Part shown: positions 7,687-17,131 of the stretch, in pieces
How positions within the stretch are numbered: position 1 is the stretch's first letter
Layout of the letters: each line of letters begins with the position of its first letter
Assembly (NCBI RefSeq): GCF_017307495.1
Contig: NZ_JAFKHE010000020.1
Location: 80,170-144,169 of the forward strand
DNA length: 64,000 bases
Source of the DNA: Devosia sp.
GTDB lineage: Bacteria > Pseudomonadota > Alphaproteobacteria > Rhizobiales > Devosiaceae
Direction: 5' to 3'
Notes under the pieces: model-generated
The model's database searches: none
The model's input: the letters and a program-made list of their open reading frames with translations, nothing else
What the model was told of the DNA's origin: nothing
Program-made: the position numbers and the translations under genes

Positions 7687-8967
7687 ATGTCAGCCATCCA
7701 GTCCATTCTCGGCCGCCAGGTGTGGGACTCGCGCGGCCGCCCCACCGTCGAGGTCGAGGTCACCCTCGCCTCCGGCGCCACGGGCCGCGCCATCGCCCCC
7801 TCCGGTGCCTCCACCGGCAGCCGCGAGGCGCTTGACCGGCGCGACGGCGGCAAGCGCCTCGGCGGTTATGGCGTCAACGGCGCCCTCGCCGCGGTCAACG
7901 GCGAAATCGCGAGCCGCATCAAGGGTATGGATGCCGCCGACCAGACCGCGGTCGATGCCGCGCTGATCGCGCTGGACGGCACGCCGCAGAAGACCCGTCT
8001 GGGCGGCAACGCCATCGTCGCCACCTCCTCCGCGATCGCCTGGGCCGCCGCGGCCGAGCAGCACATCCTCCTCTGGCAGCACCTCCGCCACATCGCCGGG
8101 CTCGATCCCGCGCTGCCGCACATCCCCGCCCCGATGATCCAGATCTTCGGCGGCGGCCGCCATGCCGGCAACCGCATCGACATCCAGGATTTCCTCGTCC
8201 TCGCCGTGGGGGCTAAGAGCTTCGCCGAGGCGACCGAGCAGATCGCCGAGGTCTACATGGCCGCCGCCCGATCCATGGCGCAGCAGGGAAAACTCAACGG
8301 CGTCGCCGACGAGGGCGGCGTCTGGCCCGATTTCACCGCCAACGAGGACGGCCTCGAACTGCTCACCCGCGCCATCGAGGACGCCGGCTTCAGGCCCGGC
8401 CGCGACATCGGCATCGCGCTCGACGTCGCTGCCACCTCGTTCTACGCCGACGGCGTCTATCGCCTTGCCCTCGAGGGTCGCGAACTGGGCACGCTCGAGC
8501 TGATCGAACTGCTCGAGACCTGGGTGCGCGCCTACCCGATCGTCTCGCTCGAGGATCCGCTGGCCGAAGACGACGATGCCGGCTTCGCCGAGATCACCCG
8601 GCGCCTGGGCCAGTCGGTGCAGATCATCGGCGACGACTACCTGACCACCTCGGCCGAACGCATCGCCCACGCCGCGGCCCTGGGCGGCTGCAACTCGGTA
8701 CTGCTCAAGTCCAACCAGTGCGGCACGCTGACCGAGCTCGTCGCCGCCAGTACAGCGGCGAGGGCGCTCGGCTGGAACACAATCCAGTCAGGTCGCTCGG
8801 GTGAAAGCGAGGATGTCACCCTCAGCCACCTGGCGGTCGGATTACTGTCCGACCAGATCAAGGTCGGCTCGATGACGCGCTCCGAGCGGACGGCAAAGTG
8901 GAATGAAGTGATCAGAATCGAAACGAACTTGCCAAACGCCCGCTATTGGAGTTTCAACATACCATAA
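7687..8967 (+). CDS. Divergent enolase-family protein (non-canonical active site)
   Basis: 426 residues that align with enolase over the full length: the PSGASTGSREA loop, HAGN (H159), ADEGG (acid/base E209), metal ligands D246, E289 and D316, base K341 and substrate-binding K392. Two usually invariant residues differ. The Glu equivalent to yeast E168 is Asp (D168, IDIQDF) and the His of the SHRSGE motif (E. coli H369) is glycine (G369, IQSGRSGE). Both are known to be important for 2-phosphoglycerate dehydration, so this is unlikely to be the glycolytic enzyme. It lies 7 nt after an APH-fold kinase and 32 nt before a LacI regulator. A 2-phospho-sugar-acid substrate supplied by the kinase is an attractive guess. 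Confidence 0.86.
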   Translation: MSAIQSILGRQVWDSRGRPTVEVEVTLASGATGRAIAPSGASTGSREALDRRDGGKRLGGYGVNGALAAVNGEIASRIKGMDAADQTAVDAALIALDGTPQKTRLGGNAIVATSSAIAWAAAAEQHILLWQHLRHIAGLDPALPHIPAPMIQIFGGGRHAGNRIDIQDFLVLAVGAKSFAEATEQIAEVYMAAARSMAQQGKLNGVADEGGVWPDFTANEDGLELLTRAIEDAGFRPGRDIGIALDVAATSFYADGVYRLALEGRELGTLELIELLETWVRAYPIVSLEDPLAEDDDAGFAEITRRLGQSVQIIGDDYLTTSAERIAHAAALGGCNSVLLKSNQCGTLTELVAASTAARALGWNTIQSGRSGESEDVTLSHLAVGLLSDQIKVGSMTRSERTAKWNEVIRIETNLPNARYWSFNIP

Positions 8968-8999
8968 ATTGTACGACTTAATGCCGGCAGGGGGACTTA

Positions 9000-10025
9000 T
9001 TGACGTCCGAGGGGAGACACAGGCGCGGCAAGCGCGCTGTTCGTGTTGAGGATGTGGCGCGCGTCGCCGGTGTGTCCCCGATTACCGTGTCACGCGCCCT
9101 GTCCTACCCCGACAAGGTCAAGGAGGAGACCCGGCAGCGCATCCTCGCCGCGGTGGCCGAAACGGGCTACGTGGTCAACCACTTCGCCTCCTCGCTGCGA
9201 TCGGGGCGCTCGACCATCGTGACGGTCTTCGTCTCGAACCTGTCGAACCCGCATTTCGCCACCTCGATCCAGGGCATCGTCGATGCCTTCGAGGCCACCC
9301 CCTACCACCTGATGTTCGCCCAGATCGGGTACTCGGAGAATACCGAGATCAAGGTCGTCAACGCCGCCCTGCCGTTCCGGCCGGCCGGCGTCATCTTCAC
9401 CGGTGTGGTGCGGGCCGCCTCGACCCGCGCGGCGGTCGGCAAGCTCGACATCCCGATCGTCGAGATGTGGGGCCACCGCGACGATCCGATCGACATGCTG
9501 GTCGGCTTCTCCAATGCCGATGGCGGCCGCCTGATGGGACGGCATTTCGGCCAGCGCGGCTTCCGCCGCATCGTCTACAGCGGCCACACCGTCGAGCGCG
9601 GCGCCGAGCGCATCGCCGGCTTCCGGGCCGGGCTGGCGGAAACCGGCGCCGACCTGGCCTACATCCACCCCATGGAGGGCACGCGCGGCATCATCGACGG
9701 CATGCGCGCCTTCGACGACATCCTCGCCGCCATGCCCGACTGCGACGCGATCTTCTTCGGCACCGACATCCTCGGCATCGGCGCGCTGCTGCGGGCCCGC
9801 GAGCGCAACGTCGCCGTGCCCGGCCAGGTCGCCATCGCCGGCTTCGGCGGCCTCGACTTCACCGCCCACCTGAACCCGTCGCTCACCACCCTCAACATCG
9901 AGGGCTACGACATGGGCCTGAACGCCGGCCGCATGATGCTCGCCCGGCTCCGCGGCCAGCCGGTCGAGCGGCCGGTCTTCGACTATCCGATCACGCTCCT
10001 CGAGCGGCAGAGCACGGCGCGCTGA
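9000..10025 (+). CDS. LacI-family transcriptional regulator
   Basis: 341 residues with a LacI helix-turn-helix near residues 16-40 ([20 protein letters not shown]) and a periplasmic-binding-protein-like effector domain ([25 protein letters not shown]) resembling GntR-type gluconate repressors. The start appears to be TTG at 9000, preceded by a GGGGGA ribosome-binding site. It lies between the enolase-like and dehydratase genes, all on the same strand, and is the likely regulator of this sugar-acid locus. No clear operator palindrome was found by eye. Confidence 0.88.
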   Translation: MTSEGRHRRGKRAVRVEDVARVAGVSPITVSRALSYPDKVKEETRQRILAAVAETGYVVNHFASSLRSGRSTIVTVFVSNLSNPHFATSIQGIVDAFEATPYHLMFAQIGYSENTEIKVVNAALPFRPAGVIFTGVVRAASTRAAVGKLDIPIVEMWGHRDDPIDMLVGFSNADGGRLMGRHFGQRGFRRIVYSGHTVERGAERIAGFRAGLAETGADLAYIHPMEGTRGIIDGMRAFDDILAAMPDCDAIFFGTDILGIGALLRARERNVAVPGQVAIAGFGGLDFTAHLNPSLTTLNIEGYDMGLNAGRMMLARLRGQPVERPVFDYPITLLERQSTAR

Positions 10026-10164
10026 CCCCTATCGCGGCCATTGCCACCACAATTGCCGATGCTTATCATCGCGCCCGGTACGGTCCTCCCCCATCGAAGG
10101 AATGCCTGCCCAAGCCTCCCGGTTTGGGCTAAAGGATCGGCCGGCACAGCTTGAGGAGATCACT

Positions 10165-11976
10165 ATGAGTTCGGGTAACGGCGAGACCACGAAGAGCAAG
10201 AAGCTCAGGTCGCGCGCCTGGTTCGACAATCCGGAAAACCCGGACATGACGGCGCTGTATCTCGAGCGCTATCTCAACTTCGGCATTTCGCGCGAGGAGC
10301 TGCAGTCGGGCAAGCCGATCATCGGCATCGCCCAGACCGGTTCGGACCTGTCGCCGTGCAATCGCCATCACATGGAGTTGGCCAAGCGCGTCCGCGAAGG
10401 CATCCGCGAGGCGGGCGGCATCGCGATCGAATTCCCGGTCCACCCGATCCAGGAAACCGGCAAGCGCCCGACCGCCGCCCTCGACCGCAACCTCGCCTAC
10501 CTGAGCCTCGTCGAAGTGCTGTACGGCTACCCGCTCGACGGCGTGGTGCTGACCATCGGCTGCGACAAGACCACGCCCGCCATGCTGATGGGCGCCGCCA
10601 CCGTCAACATCCCGGCCATCGCGCTCTCGGTCGGCCCCATGCTCAACGGCTGGTTCCGCGGCGAGCGCACCGGCTCGGGCACGATCGTGTGGAAGGCGCG
10701 CCAGATGATGGCGGCCGGCGAGATCGGCTACGAGCAGTTCATCGAACTGGTGGCCTCCTCCGCCCCCTCGACCGGCTACTGCAACACCATGGGCACGGCC
10801 TCGACCATGAACTCGCTGGCCGAGGCCCTAGGCATGCAGCTGCCGGGTTCGGCCGCCATTCCCGCGCCCTACCGTGACCGGCAGGAAATGGCTTGGCGCA
10901 CCGGCAAGCGCATCGTCGAGATGGTGCACGAGGACCTCAAGCCCTCCGACATCCTGACCAAGGACAACTTCATCAACACCATCGTCGTCAACTCGGCGAT
11001 CGGCGGCTCGACCAACGCCCCCATCCACGTCAACGCCATTGCCCGCCACATCGGCGTCGAGCTCAACATCGACGACTGGCAGACTCACGGCCACAAGGTG
11101 CCGCTGCTGGTGAACATGCAGCCGGCCGGCGAATACCTGGGCGAGGACTTCTACCATGCCGGCGGCGTGCCGGCCGTGGTCAACGAGCTGATGAAGCAGG
11201 GGCTGATCCGCGAGAACGCCCCGACCGTCAACGGCAAGACCATCGGCGAGAATTGCCGGTCGACGCAGATCCAGGACGACAAGGTCATCCGCTCCTTCAG
11301 CAACCCGATGAAGTCCGAAGCCGGCTTCCTCGTCCTGCGCGGCAACCTGTTCGACAACGCCATCATGAAGACCTCGGTGATTTCCGAGGAGTTCAAGGCC
11401 CGCTACCTGCAGGACCCGGCGCACCCGAACATGTTCGAGGGCAAGGCGGTCGTGTTCGACGGCCCCGAGGATTACCACCACCGCATCGACGATCCTGCGC
11501 TCGCGATCGACGAGCACACCCTGCTGTTCATGCGCGGCACGGGCCCGATCGGCTATCCGGGCGCGGCCGAGGTCGTGAACATGCGGCCGCCGGATTACCT
11601 GATCAAGAAGGGCGTCACCTCGCTCGCCTGCATCGGCGACGGCCGCCAGTCCGGCACCTCGGGCTCGCCCTCGATCCTCAACGCCTCGCCCGAAGCGGCG
11701 GCCGGCGGCAACCTCGCCATCCTCAGGACCGGCGATCGCGTCCGCATCGACCTCAACCAGGGGTCGGCCGACATCCTCATCTCCGACGAGGAGATCGAGC
11801 AGCGCCGGGCCGAGCTGCACGCCGCCGGCGGCTACAAGTATCCCGCCCACCAGACGCCGTGGCAGGAAATCCAGCGCGGTCTCGTCGACCAGCTCGGCTC
11901 GGGCATGGTGCTCAAGCCTGCCGTCAACTACCAGCGGCTGGCGCAGACCGCAGGTCTGCCGCGCGACAACCACTGA
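10165..11976 (+). CDS. IlvD/EDD-family sugar-acid dehydratase (xylonate/arabinonate type)
   Basis: 603 residues from ATG 10165, with GAGGAG 6 nt upstream. Dehydrates an aldonic acid to a 2-keto-3-deoxy acid. The three [2Fe-2S] cysteine contexts are SPCNRHH (C65), IGCDKTTPA (C133, next to the lysine that binds Mg) and [10 protein letters not shown] (C206). The serine loop is [12 protein letters not shown]. The RSRAWFDNP start, the [11 protein letters not shown] motif and the LPRDNH end match the D-xylonate/L-arabinonate dehydratase branch (Caulobacter XylD-like) better than IlvD or Edd. No KDX/KDA dehydratase or semialdehyde dehydrogenase follows in this window, so the pathway is split or different. 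The exact sugar acid cannot be told. Confidence 0.9.
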   Translation: MSSGNGETTKSKKLRSRAWFDNPENPDMTALYLERYLNFGISREELQSGKPIIGIAQTGSDLSPCNRHHMELAKRVREGIREAGGIAIEFPVHPIQETGKRPTAALDRNLAYLSLVEVLYGYPLDGVVLTIGCDKTTPAMLMGAATVNIPAIALSVGPMLNGWFRGERTGSGTIVWKARQMMAAGEIGYEQFIELVASSAPSTGYCNTMGTASTMNSLAEALGMQLPGSAAIPAPYRDRQEMAWRTGKRIVEMVHEDLKPSDILTKDNFINTIVVNSAIGGSTNAPIHVNAIARHIGVELNIDDWQTHGHKVPLLVNMQPAGEYLGEDFYHAGGVPAVVNELMKQGLIRENAPTVNGKTIGENCRSTQIQDDKVIRSFSNPMKSEAGFLVLRGNLFDNAIMKTSVISEEFKARYLQDPAHPNMFEGKAVVFDGPEDYHHRIDDPALAIDEHTLLFMRGTGPIGYPGAAEVVNMRPPDYLIKKGVTSLACIGDGRQSGTSGSPSILNASPEAAAGGNLAILRTGDRVRIDLNQGSADILISDEEIEQRRAELHAAGGYKYPAHQTPWQEIQRGLVDQLGSGMVLKPAVNYQRLAQTAGLPRDNH

Positions 11977-11984
11977 TCTCATGC

Positions 11985-12010
11985 AAAGGGCCGGGTCAAA
12001 CCGGCCCTTT
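11985..12010 (+). terminator. Rho-independent terminator after the dehydratase
   Basis: Perfect 10-bp stem AAAGGGCCGG/CCGGCCCTTT with a 6-nt loop, followed by CTACTT, starting 8 nt after the stop codon. It closes the sugar-acid locus. Confidence 0.85.
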
Positions 12011-12114
12011 CTACTTGCGCCGGGCCGGCCAGTCGGTCAACAAGCAGCCGCAATGTTTGACGAGTGGGACTAGTCCGGCGCACAATTGTCGGGCACACGG
12101 CGGGTGAGGGCTCG

Positions 12115-12573
12115 ATGTCTGATATTCTGGACTACTGCAAAGGGCGTGTTGCGCACACCTTTCGGGCAGGTCATGTGCTGATCAGGGAGGGCGGCCAGGA
12201 CGGCAAGCTCTTCGTGCTCATCGACGGCCAGGTCGAAGTCCTGCGCCAGGACACCCAGGTCAGCTATATCGACGAGCCCGGTTCGATCTTCGGCGAAATG
12301 GCCGCGCTGCTCGACATGCCCTCGAGCGCCACCGTGAAGGCGCTGTCCACCGTCAAGGCCTATGTCATCGACGACGCGCTCGGCTTCCTCGGCGGCCAGC
12401 CCGAGATCGCCCTCTATGTCGCGACCCTGCTCGCCCGCCGGCTCTACTACACCACGTCCTACCTGGTCGACCTGCAGCAGCAGTCGCAGGGCAAGCGCGA
12501 GGACCTCGACCTCGTCGACAAGATCCTGGCCCAGCTCGTCGAGCCCGACGACCCCAAGCGCAAGAAGAAGTAG
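12115..12573 (+). CDS. Stand-alone cyclic-nucleotide-binding domain protein
   Basis: 152 residues holding one Crp/Fnr-type cNMP-binding beta roll (GKLFVLIDGQVEVL, then EPGSIFGEMAALLDMPSSATVKA, the phosphate-binding cassette with the Glu of FGE). It then has a helix with two adjacent Tyr residues and a charged tail ending in KRKKK. There is no helix-turn-helix, so it is not a DNA-binding CRP. It may act as a cAMP or cGMP sensor for a partner. A CHASE2 adenylate cyclase lies 0.7 kb downstream on the same strand. ATG 12115 is chosen over 12064 because GTGAGGG precedes it and the domain starts there. Confidence 0.82.
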   Translation: MSDILDYCKGRVAHTFRAGHVLIREGGQDGKLFVLIDGQVEVLRQDTQVSYIDEPGSIFGEMAALLDMPSSATVKALSTVKAYVIDDALGFLGGQPEIALYVATLLARRLYYTTSYLVDLQQQSQGKREDLDLVDKILAQLVEPDDPKRKKK

Positions 12574-12612
12574 TACGCCCGGCTTAAGCTACGGACTCGC
12601 CGGTTACTTGGT

Positions 12613-12690
12613 GTCATCCCCGCGAACGCGGGGATCCCTGTTTTGCGGCACGCTCAGCAAGCGCAGATTCCCGCTTTCGCGGGAATGACG
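12613..12690. repeat. Paired GTCAT palindromic repeat
   Basis: Two inward-facing hairpins: GTCATCCCCGCGAACGCGGGGAT at the left and ATTCCCGCTTTCGCGGGAATGAC at the right, 30-odd bases apart. It lies between the cNMP-domain gene and the converging DUF3307 gene. The same pair structure recurs at 15609, 22645, 25191, 30937, 47017, 63397 and 63527. Confidence 0.8.
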
Positions 12691-12715
12691 CCGTGGGTGG
12701 GTTGGTGGAAGTTGG

Positions 12716-13102
12716 CTACGCCAGGCCCTTGCTCAACAGCACCGCGTAGATGATCGCCGCGTAGGTCAGCTGGTGGAAGATCTGGTCGAGCCCGTGCAGG
12801 CTCCAGAAGCGGCGCGGCTGGCTGTCGACATGCACGCCGCGCGAATAGGCGATCTTGCCGTAGTCGAGCAGGTAGTGCACCGCGAACTCGGCCAGCACGA
12901 GGCCCGCCAGCCAGGCGATCGGCGTGCCGGCGACCAGCAGCACCAGCCCGGTCAGCACGGCATGCGCGCCGGCATGGGCATAGCCGCCGATCTGGCGGAA
13001 ATCCCCCTTGCCGCTGAGCATCCATGCCGGCTGCAGGAAATAGTCCGCGATGAAGTGCTTGAGCTCCAGCCCGACGAACAGCAATAGAAACAGTGCGACC
13101 AT
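12716..13102 (-). CDS. DUF3307 family membrane protein
   Basis: 128-residue hydrophobic protein with about four membrane spans. DUF3307 features are HFIADYFLQPAWM near the N-terminus, AHAGAHAVLTG in the middle and a histidine pair in a LHGLDQIFHQLTY segment near the end. The function is unknown; some DUF3307 proteins are encoded near phage-like or TspO-like genes, but nothing like that is here. The start at 13102 begins MVALFLLLF and has AAGGA upstream; a longer reading frame to 13141 adds a charged leader without support. Confidence 0.8.
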   Translation of the reverse strand: MVALFLLLFVGLELKHFIADYFLQPAWMLSGKGDFRQIGGYAHAGAHAVLTGLVLLVAGTPIAWLAGLVLAEFAVHYLLDYGKIAYSRGVHVDSQPRRFWSLHGLDQIFHQLTYAAIIYAVLLSKGLA

Positions 13103-13294
13103 TCGGTCTGTCCTTGCGAGGCGGCCCCCAGAGGCCCGCACCGGGTCTCCGGCAGCTTATGCTGGCAAGTGCCGCCGATTGAGGCAAGCACAGAGTTGTG
13201 CCTTGTGCTAGCGTGAGTCCGATCCCCGTTCACCCGGCGTTCATTCCTGCCATGGCAGCCCGCCGCCCCGACGTCGAAACACAATAGGTCGCGC

Positions 13295-15469
13295 ATGCTC
13301 CGGCGCCTGCTTCCGATCCTTGCCGGCCTTGTCGTCGTCGTCCTGCTGACGCTGCTGCGCCTGTCCGATCCGTTCCCGGTGCAGGTGCTGCGCGAGATCG
13401 CCTTCGACTTCTACCAGCGCCTGCATCCACGCCCCGCCGGCGACTTCCCCGTCCATGTCATCGATATCGACGAGCGCTCGCTGGCCGAGCTCGGCCAGTG
13501 GCCGTGGCCGCGCGACCGGCTGGCGACGCTCACCGACCGGCTGACCGAACTGGGCGCCGCCGCCATCGGCTTCGATATCCTGTTCGCCGAGCCCGACCGC
13601 ATGTCGCCGAGCCGCATCGCCGCGACCCTGCCCGGCGTCGACGCGGCAGCACTCCCCGATTACGACCGGGTGTTCGCCGACGCCCTGTCGCGCTCGCCTT
13701 CGATCCTGGGCTTTTCCTCCACCGTCGCCGGCAAGCCGCTGACCGGCAACCCCAAGGGCGGTTTCGCCATCTCGGGGCCGGATCCGAGCGCCGGCCTGCC
13801 CTACCTGCCGGGCGTCGCCGCCCCCCTTCCGCTGCTCCGCGACGCCGCCCCCGGCCTTGCGGCGGTGAGCCTCAACGCCAACCTCTCGACCACCGCGGTG
13901 CGCCGCCTGCCCATGCTGTGGACCAATGGCAGCGCCATCTTTCCCACCCTCTCGGTCGAGGCGCTCCGCATCGCGCTCGGCATCGGTGCGGTCGTCGTCT
14001 TCGGCGATACCGCTGCCGAGGGCTATGTCGACAGCATGCGCATCGGCGATTTCACCGTGCCGCTGACCTCGGAAGGCGACCTGTGGCTCTACTACAGCCG
14101 CCCCGACCCAGCCATGCTGGTCTCGGCCGCCGACATCCTGTCGCCGAACTACCAGCAGTTCGCCGACAAGGTCGCCGGCAACATCATCCTCGTCGGCACC
14201 TCCGCCTCCGGCCTGCTCGACCTGCACAACACCGTGCTCGGCGACAACGTGCCGGGCGTCACCGTGCACGCCCAGGCCATCGAGCAGATCCTCTCCAGCA
14301 CCTATCTCACCCGCCCCGACTGGGTCATTGGCCTCGAGATGGTCGGCTTCCTGGTGCTCGGCGCCATCCTCGTCGTCATCGTGCTGCAGCTGGGGCCGAT
14401 CGCCGGCCTGCTCGCCGGCGGCCTCTGCCTCGGCAGCGCCATCGGCTTTTCGTGGTGGATGTTCGTCTCCGAGGGCGCCATGCTCGATCCGAGCTTCGCC
14501 TTCGTCGGCCTCACCCTGCTCTACCTGGCGCTCGTCTTCTTCCGCTTCCTCACCACCGAGCAGGCCAAGCGCAAGATCCGCCGCGCCTTCGGCTACTACG
14601 TCGCCCCCTCGCTGCTTGCCGAGATCGAGAAGAAGGGCGACAACCTCAAGCTCGGCGGCGACATCCGCCGCATCACCGTGCTGTTCTCCGACATGCGCGG
14701 CTTCACCTCGTTGAGCGAGAAGACCGAGCCGCAGCGCATCCTCGCCATCCTCAACACCCTGTTCGGCGCGCTCGGCCGCGAGATCGTCTCGCGCATGGGC
14801 ACCATCGACAAGTTCATCGGCGACGCCATCATGGCCTTCTGGAACGCACCGGTGGACGTGCCCGACCACGAGGCCAAGGCCCTGCGCGCCGCCATCGCCA
14901 TGCGCGAGAAGCTGGCCCAGCTGAACGGCGCCGACGCCTTCCAGCTGCGCGCCAGCAAGGCCCCGGTCGAGGCACTCGGCATCGGCATCGGGCTGTGCTC
15001 GGGCGAGGCGCTGGTCGGCAACATGGGGCTCGAGACCCGCTTCGACTATTCCGCCCTCGGCGACACGGTGAACGTCGCGAGCCGCGTCGAGAGCGCCTGC
15101 AAGGAGGTCGGCTACGATATCCTGTGCGCCGAGCCGACCTATCTGGCGACCCAGGACTTCGCCCTGCTCGAGGCCGGCGCCCTGGCGCTCAAGGGCAAGG
15201 CCGAGCGGGTCCCCATCTACCTCGTCGTCGGCGACGATGCCCTCGCCGGCACTGGCGCCTTCAGGCTGCTGCGCACCACCCATGCCGAGGTGCTCGATGG
15301 CCTCCGCCACGGCCGGGACGTCCACGGCGGCATCGCCGAATGCCTGGCGCTGGCCCCGCAGGTCGAGCCCGGCCTCGTCAAGTTCTACGAGCAGCTTCCC
15401 GCCCGCCGCGCCGATTTCGAGGTCCGGGACACCCTGCAGCCCCTGACTCCGGACATCGCCGCGCAGTAG
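13295..15469 (+). CDS. CHASE2-domain adenylate cyclase (class III)
   Basis: 724 residues: one N-terminal membrane span, an extracytoplasmic CHASE2 sensor (about 30-320), a cluster of three spans (about 330-415), then a class III cyclase domain (about 440-625). Metal-binding aspartates are D466 (FSDMRGFTS) and D510 (FIGDAIMAF). The purine-selecting pair is K506 and D590, the adenylate type. The transition-state residues N593 and R597 (NVASR) are present, so it should be active and make cAMP. The ligand of the CHASE2 domain is unknown. It is a single gene, downstream of a stand-alone cNMP-binding protein on the same strand with an opposing gene between them. Confidence 0.9.
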   Translation: MLRRLLPILAGLVVVVLLTLLRLSDPFPVQVLREIAFDFYQRLHPRPAGDFPVHVIDIDERSLAELGQWPWPRDRLATLTDRLTELGAAAIGFDILFAEPDRMSPSRIAATLPGVDAAALPDYDRVFADALSRSPSILGFSSTVAGKPLTGNPKGGFAISGPDPSAGLPYLPGVAAPLPLLRDAAPGLAAVSLNANLSTTAVRRLPMLWTNGSAIFPTLSVEALRIALGIGAVVVFGDTAAEGYVDSMRIGDFTVPLTSEGDLWLYYSRPDPAMLVSAADILSPNYQQFADKVAGNIILVGTSASGLLDLHNTVLGDNVPGVTVHAQAIEQILSSTYLTRPDWVIGLEMVGFLVLGAILVVIVLQLGPIAGLLAGGLCLGSAIGFSWWMFVSEGAMLDPSFAFVGLTLLYLALVFFRFLTTEQAKRKIRRAFGYYVAPSLLAEIEKKGDNLKLGGDIRRITVLFSDMRGFTSLSEKTEPQRILAILNTLFGALGREIVSRMGTIDKFIGDAIMAFWNAPVDVPDHEAKALRAAIAMREKLAQLNGADAFQLRASKAPVEALGIGIGLCSGEALVGNMGLETRFDYSALGDTVNVASRVESACKEVGYDILCAEPTYLATQDFALLEAGALALKGKAERVPIYLVVGDDALAGTGAFRLLRTTHAEVLDGLRHGRDVHGGIAECLALAPQVEPGLVKFYEQLPARRADFEVRDTLQPLTPDIAAQ

Positions 15470-15483
15470 GGCACCGGCCCCTC

Positions 15484-15712
15484 CGTGATCCTCCCCCGCG
15501 GGGCGGGGAGGGGGACCCAGAAGCTGGTGGAGGGGGCGGCCACGGGTGCATGGAGAAGGTGCTCGAAGGCGGACGAAGAGTGCCGCACCGCGTTCGCTAC
15601 CAGGCACCGTCATCCCCGGGCGAAGACCCGGGGACCCAGCGATGTTGCGGCATCCCATGGGTCCGCGGGTCAAGCCCGCGGATGACGACTGGGAGGTATG
15701 TGGAGCCTGGAC
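15484..15712. repeat. Intergenic repeats: CTCCCC hairpin plus paired GTCAT palindrome
   Basis: The gap after the cyclase holds a C-rich hairpin (CCTCCCC/GGGGAGG, about 15490-15512). A GTCAT pair follows at 15609-15687: GTCATCCCCGGGCGAAGACCCGGGGA at the left and GTCCGCGGGTCAAGCCCGCGGATGAC at the right. No gene is seen in it. Confidence 0.7.
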
Positions 15713-17119
15713 TCACTCCCCCGCATAGGCCTCGCGCATCTCCTCGATCTCGCCCAGCGCCTCGTACAGCGGCCGCCAGTCGTCGCGCTCGGCGATCGGC
15801 GCCCACAGCGCCTCCATCTCCTCGATCAGCGTGGTGCGCGGCGTCTCCCGGCTGAAATACGGATGATCGAGATTGGCGTCGCCGGCCCGCGGATGCGCGC
15901 TGATCAGCCCGGCCAGCGTCTCGAATGCCGCCCCGCGATAGTGCTCGGCCGCCGGGCTGCGCAGCGCCCGCGACCCGTCCCCGCCGCGCCAGTCGAAGAA
16001 GAACTGCTCGTAGCCCATCTGCGTCTCGTTGAGGAAGTTGTACACCTCCTGCACCAGCGCCGAGTCCGCTTCGACCCCCAGCGTTGCCAGCCCCAGCCGG
16101 CGCAGCACCGCCGCCCAGATCGCGCGCTGGAAGGCTGGCCAGAACCGGTTGAGCCCCGCTTCCATCTCCGCGTGCTCGCCCAGCGGCAGCAGCACTTCGG
16201 CGAACCGCGTCAGGTTCCAGGCCAGCGTGTCGGGCTGGCGCCCGAAGGCATAGAGCCCGCTCTCGTCGAAATAGGCCGCCGTGAACGTCGGCTCGTAGGT
16301 CGGCAGGAAGCGCCACGGCCCGTAGTCGAAGCTCTCGCCGGTGATGTTGATGTTGTCGGTATTGAGCACGCCGTGCACGAACCCGGCCGCGATCCAGTTC
16401 GCCCCGGTCTCTGCCACCTTTTCGCTCACCGCGCCGAGGAACTTCGCCGCCCGCCCGTTGTCGCCCTCGACCCACAGCTCCGGGTAGTAGGCCCGCACCG
16501 AATGGTCGACCAGCCGTTTGAGCCGCTCCTCTTCCTTGAGGTAGCTCAGCCGCTGGAACGTGCCGATGCGCGTATGCCCGTGGCTCAGCCGCACCAGCAC
16601 CGAGGCGCGCGTCGGCGACGGCTCGTCGCCGCGCTCCAGTTCCTCGCCGGTCTCGATCAGGCTGAGCGACTTCGACGTGTTCACCCCCAGCGCCTCGAGC
16701 ATCGCCGTCGCCAGCACCTCGCGCACCCCGCCCTTCAGCGTCAGCCGGCCGTCGCCGCCGCGCGACCACGGCGTGCGTCCCGAGCCCTTGGTGCCGAGGT
16801 CCATCAGCCGGCCGTCATTGAGGTCTTCCAGCTGCGCGAACAGGAAGCCGCGCCCGTCGCCGAGGTCCGGGTTGTAGGTCTGGAACTGATGCCCGTGATA
16901 GCGCAGCGCCAGCGGCTCCGCGAACGACCCCGGCAGCGGCTCGAAGCGCCCGAAATGCGCGATCCACTGCGCCTCGGTGAGCCCATCGAGCCCCACCGAC
17001 GCCGCCGCCCTCTGGTTGCGGTAGCGCAGGATCGTCTGCGGAAAGGCCGCCGGCCGGACCTTGTCGAAATAGCCCTCGCCGAGCTCGGCATGGGTGGTGC
17101 GGGGTTTGAATGCCGTCAT
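15713..17119 (-). CDS. selO: Protein adenylyltransferase SelO (YdiU family)
   Basis: 468-residue pseudokinase that transfers AMP to hydroxyl side chains of proteins, linked to redox stress in E. coli. Family motifs are LALRYHGHQFQ, the LGTKGSGRTPWSR nucleotide segment, GGVREVLATAMLEALGV, a metal-binding FVHGVLNTDNINI and a SFDYGPW segment. The length is normal for bacterial SelO. ATG 17119 is preceded by GGGAGG; the longer frame upstream runs into a palindromic repeat and is not used. Confidence 0.93.
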   Translation of the reverse strand: MTAFKPRTTHAELGEGYFDKVRPAAFPQTILRYRNQRAAASVGLDGLTEAQWIAHFGRFEPLPGSFAEPLALRYHGHQFQTYNPDLGDGRGFLFAQLEDLNDGRLMDLGTKGSGRTPWSRGGDGRLTLKGGVREVLATAMLEALGVNTSKSLSLIETGEELERGDEPSPTRASVLVRLSHGHTRIGTFQRLSYLKEEERLKRLVDHSVRAYYPELWVEGDNGRAAKFLGAVSEKVAETGANWIAAGFVHGVLNTDNINITGESFDYGPWRFLPTYEPTFTAAYFDESGLYAFGRQPDTLAWNLTRFAEVLLPLGEHAEMEAGLNRFWPAFQRAIWAAVLRRLGLATLGVEADSALVQEVYNFLNETQMGYEQFFFDWRGGDGSRALRSPAAEHYRGAAFETLAGLISAHPRAGDANLDHPYFSRETPRTTLIEEMEALWAPIAERDDWRPLYEALGEIEEMREAYAGE

Positions 17120-17131
17120 CGTGCCTCCCAG

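Noticed and set aside
13241..15673. 810-codon minus-strand open frame over the cyclase
   Set aside because: Antisense shadow of the CHASE2 cyclase gene, with biased composition and no recognisable domain.
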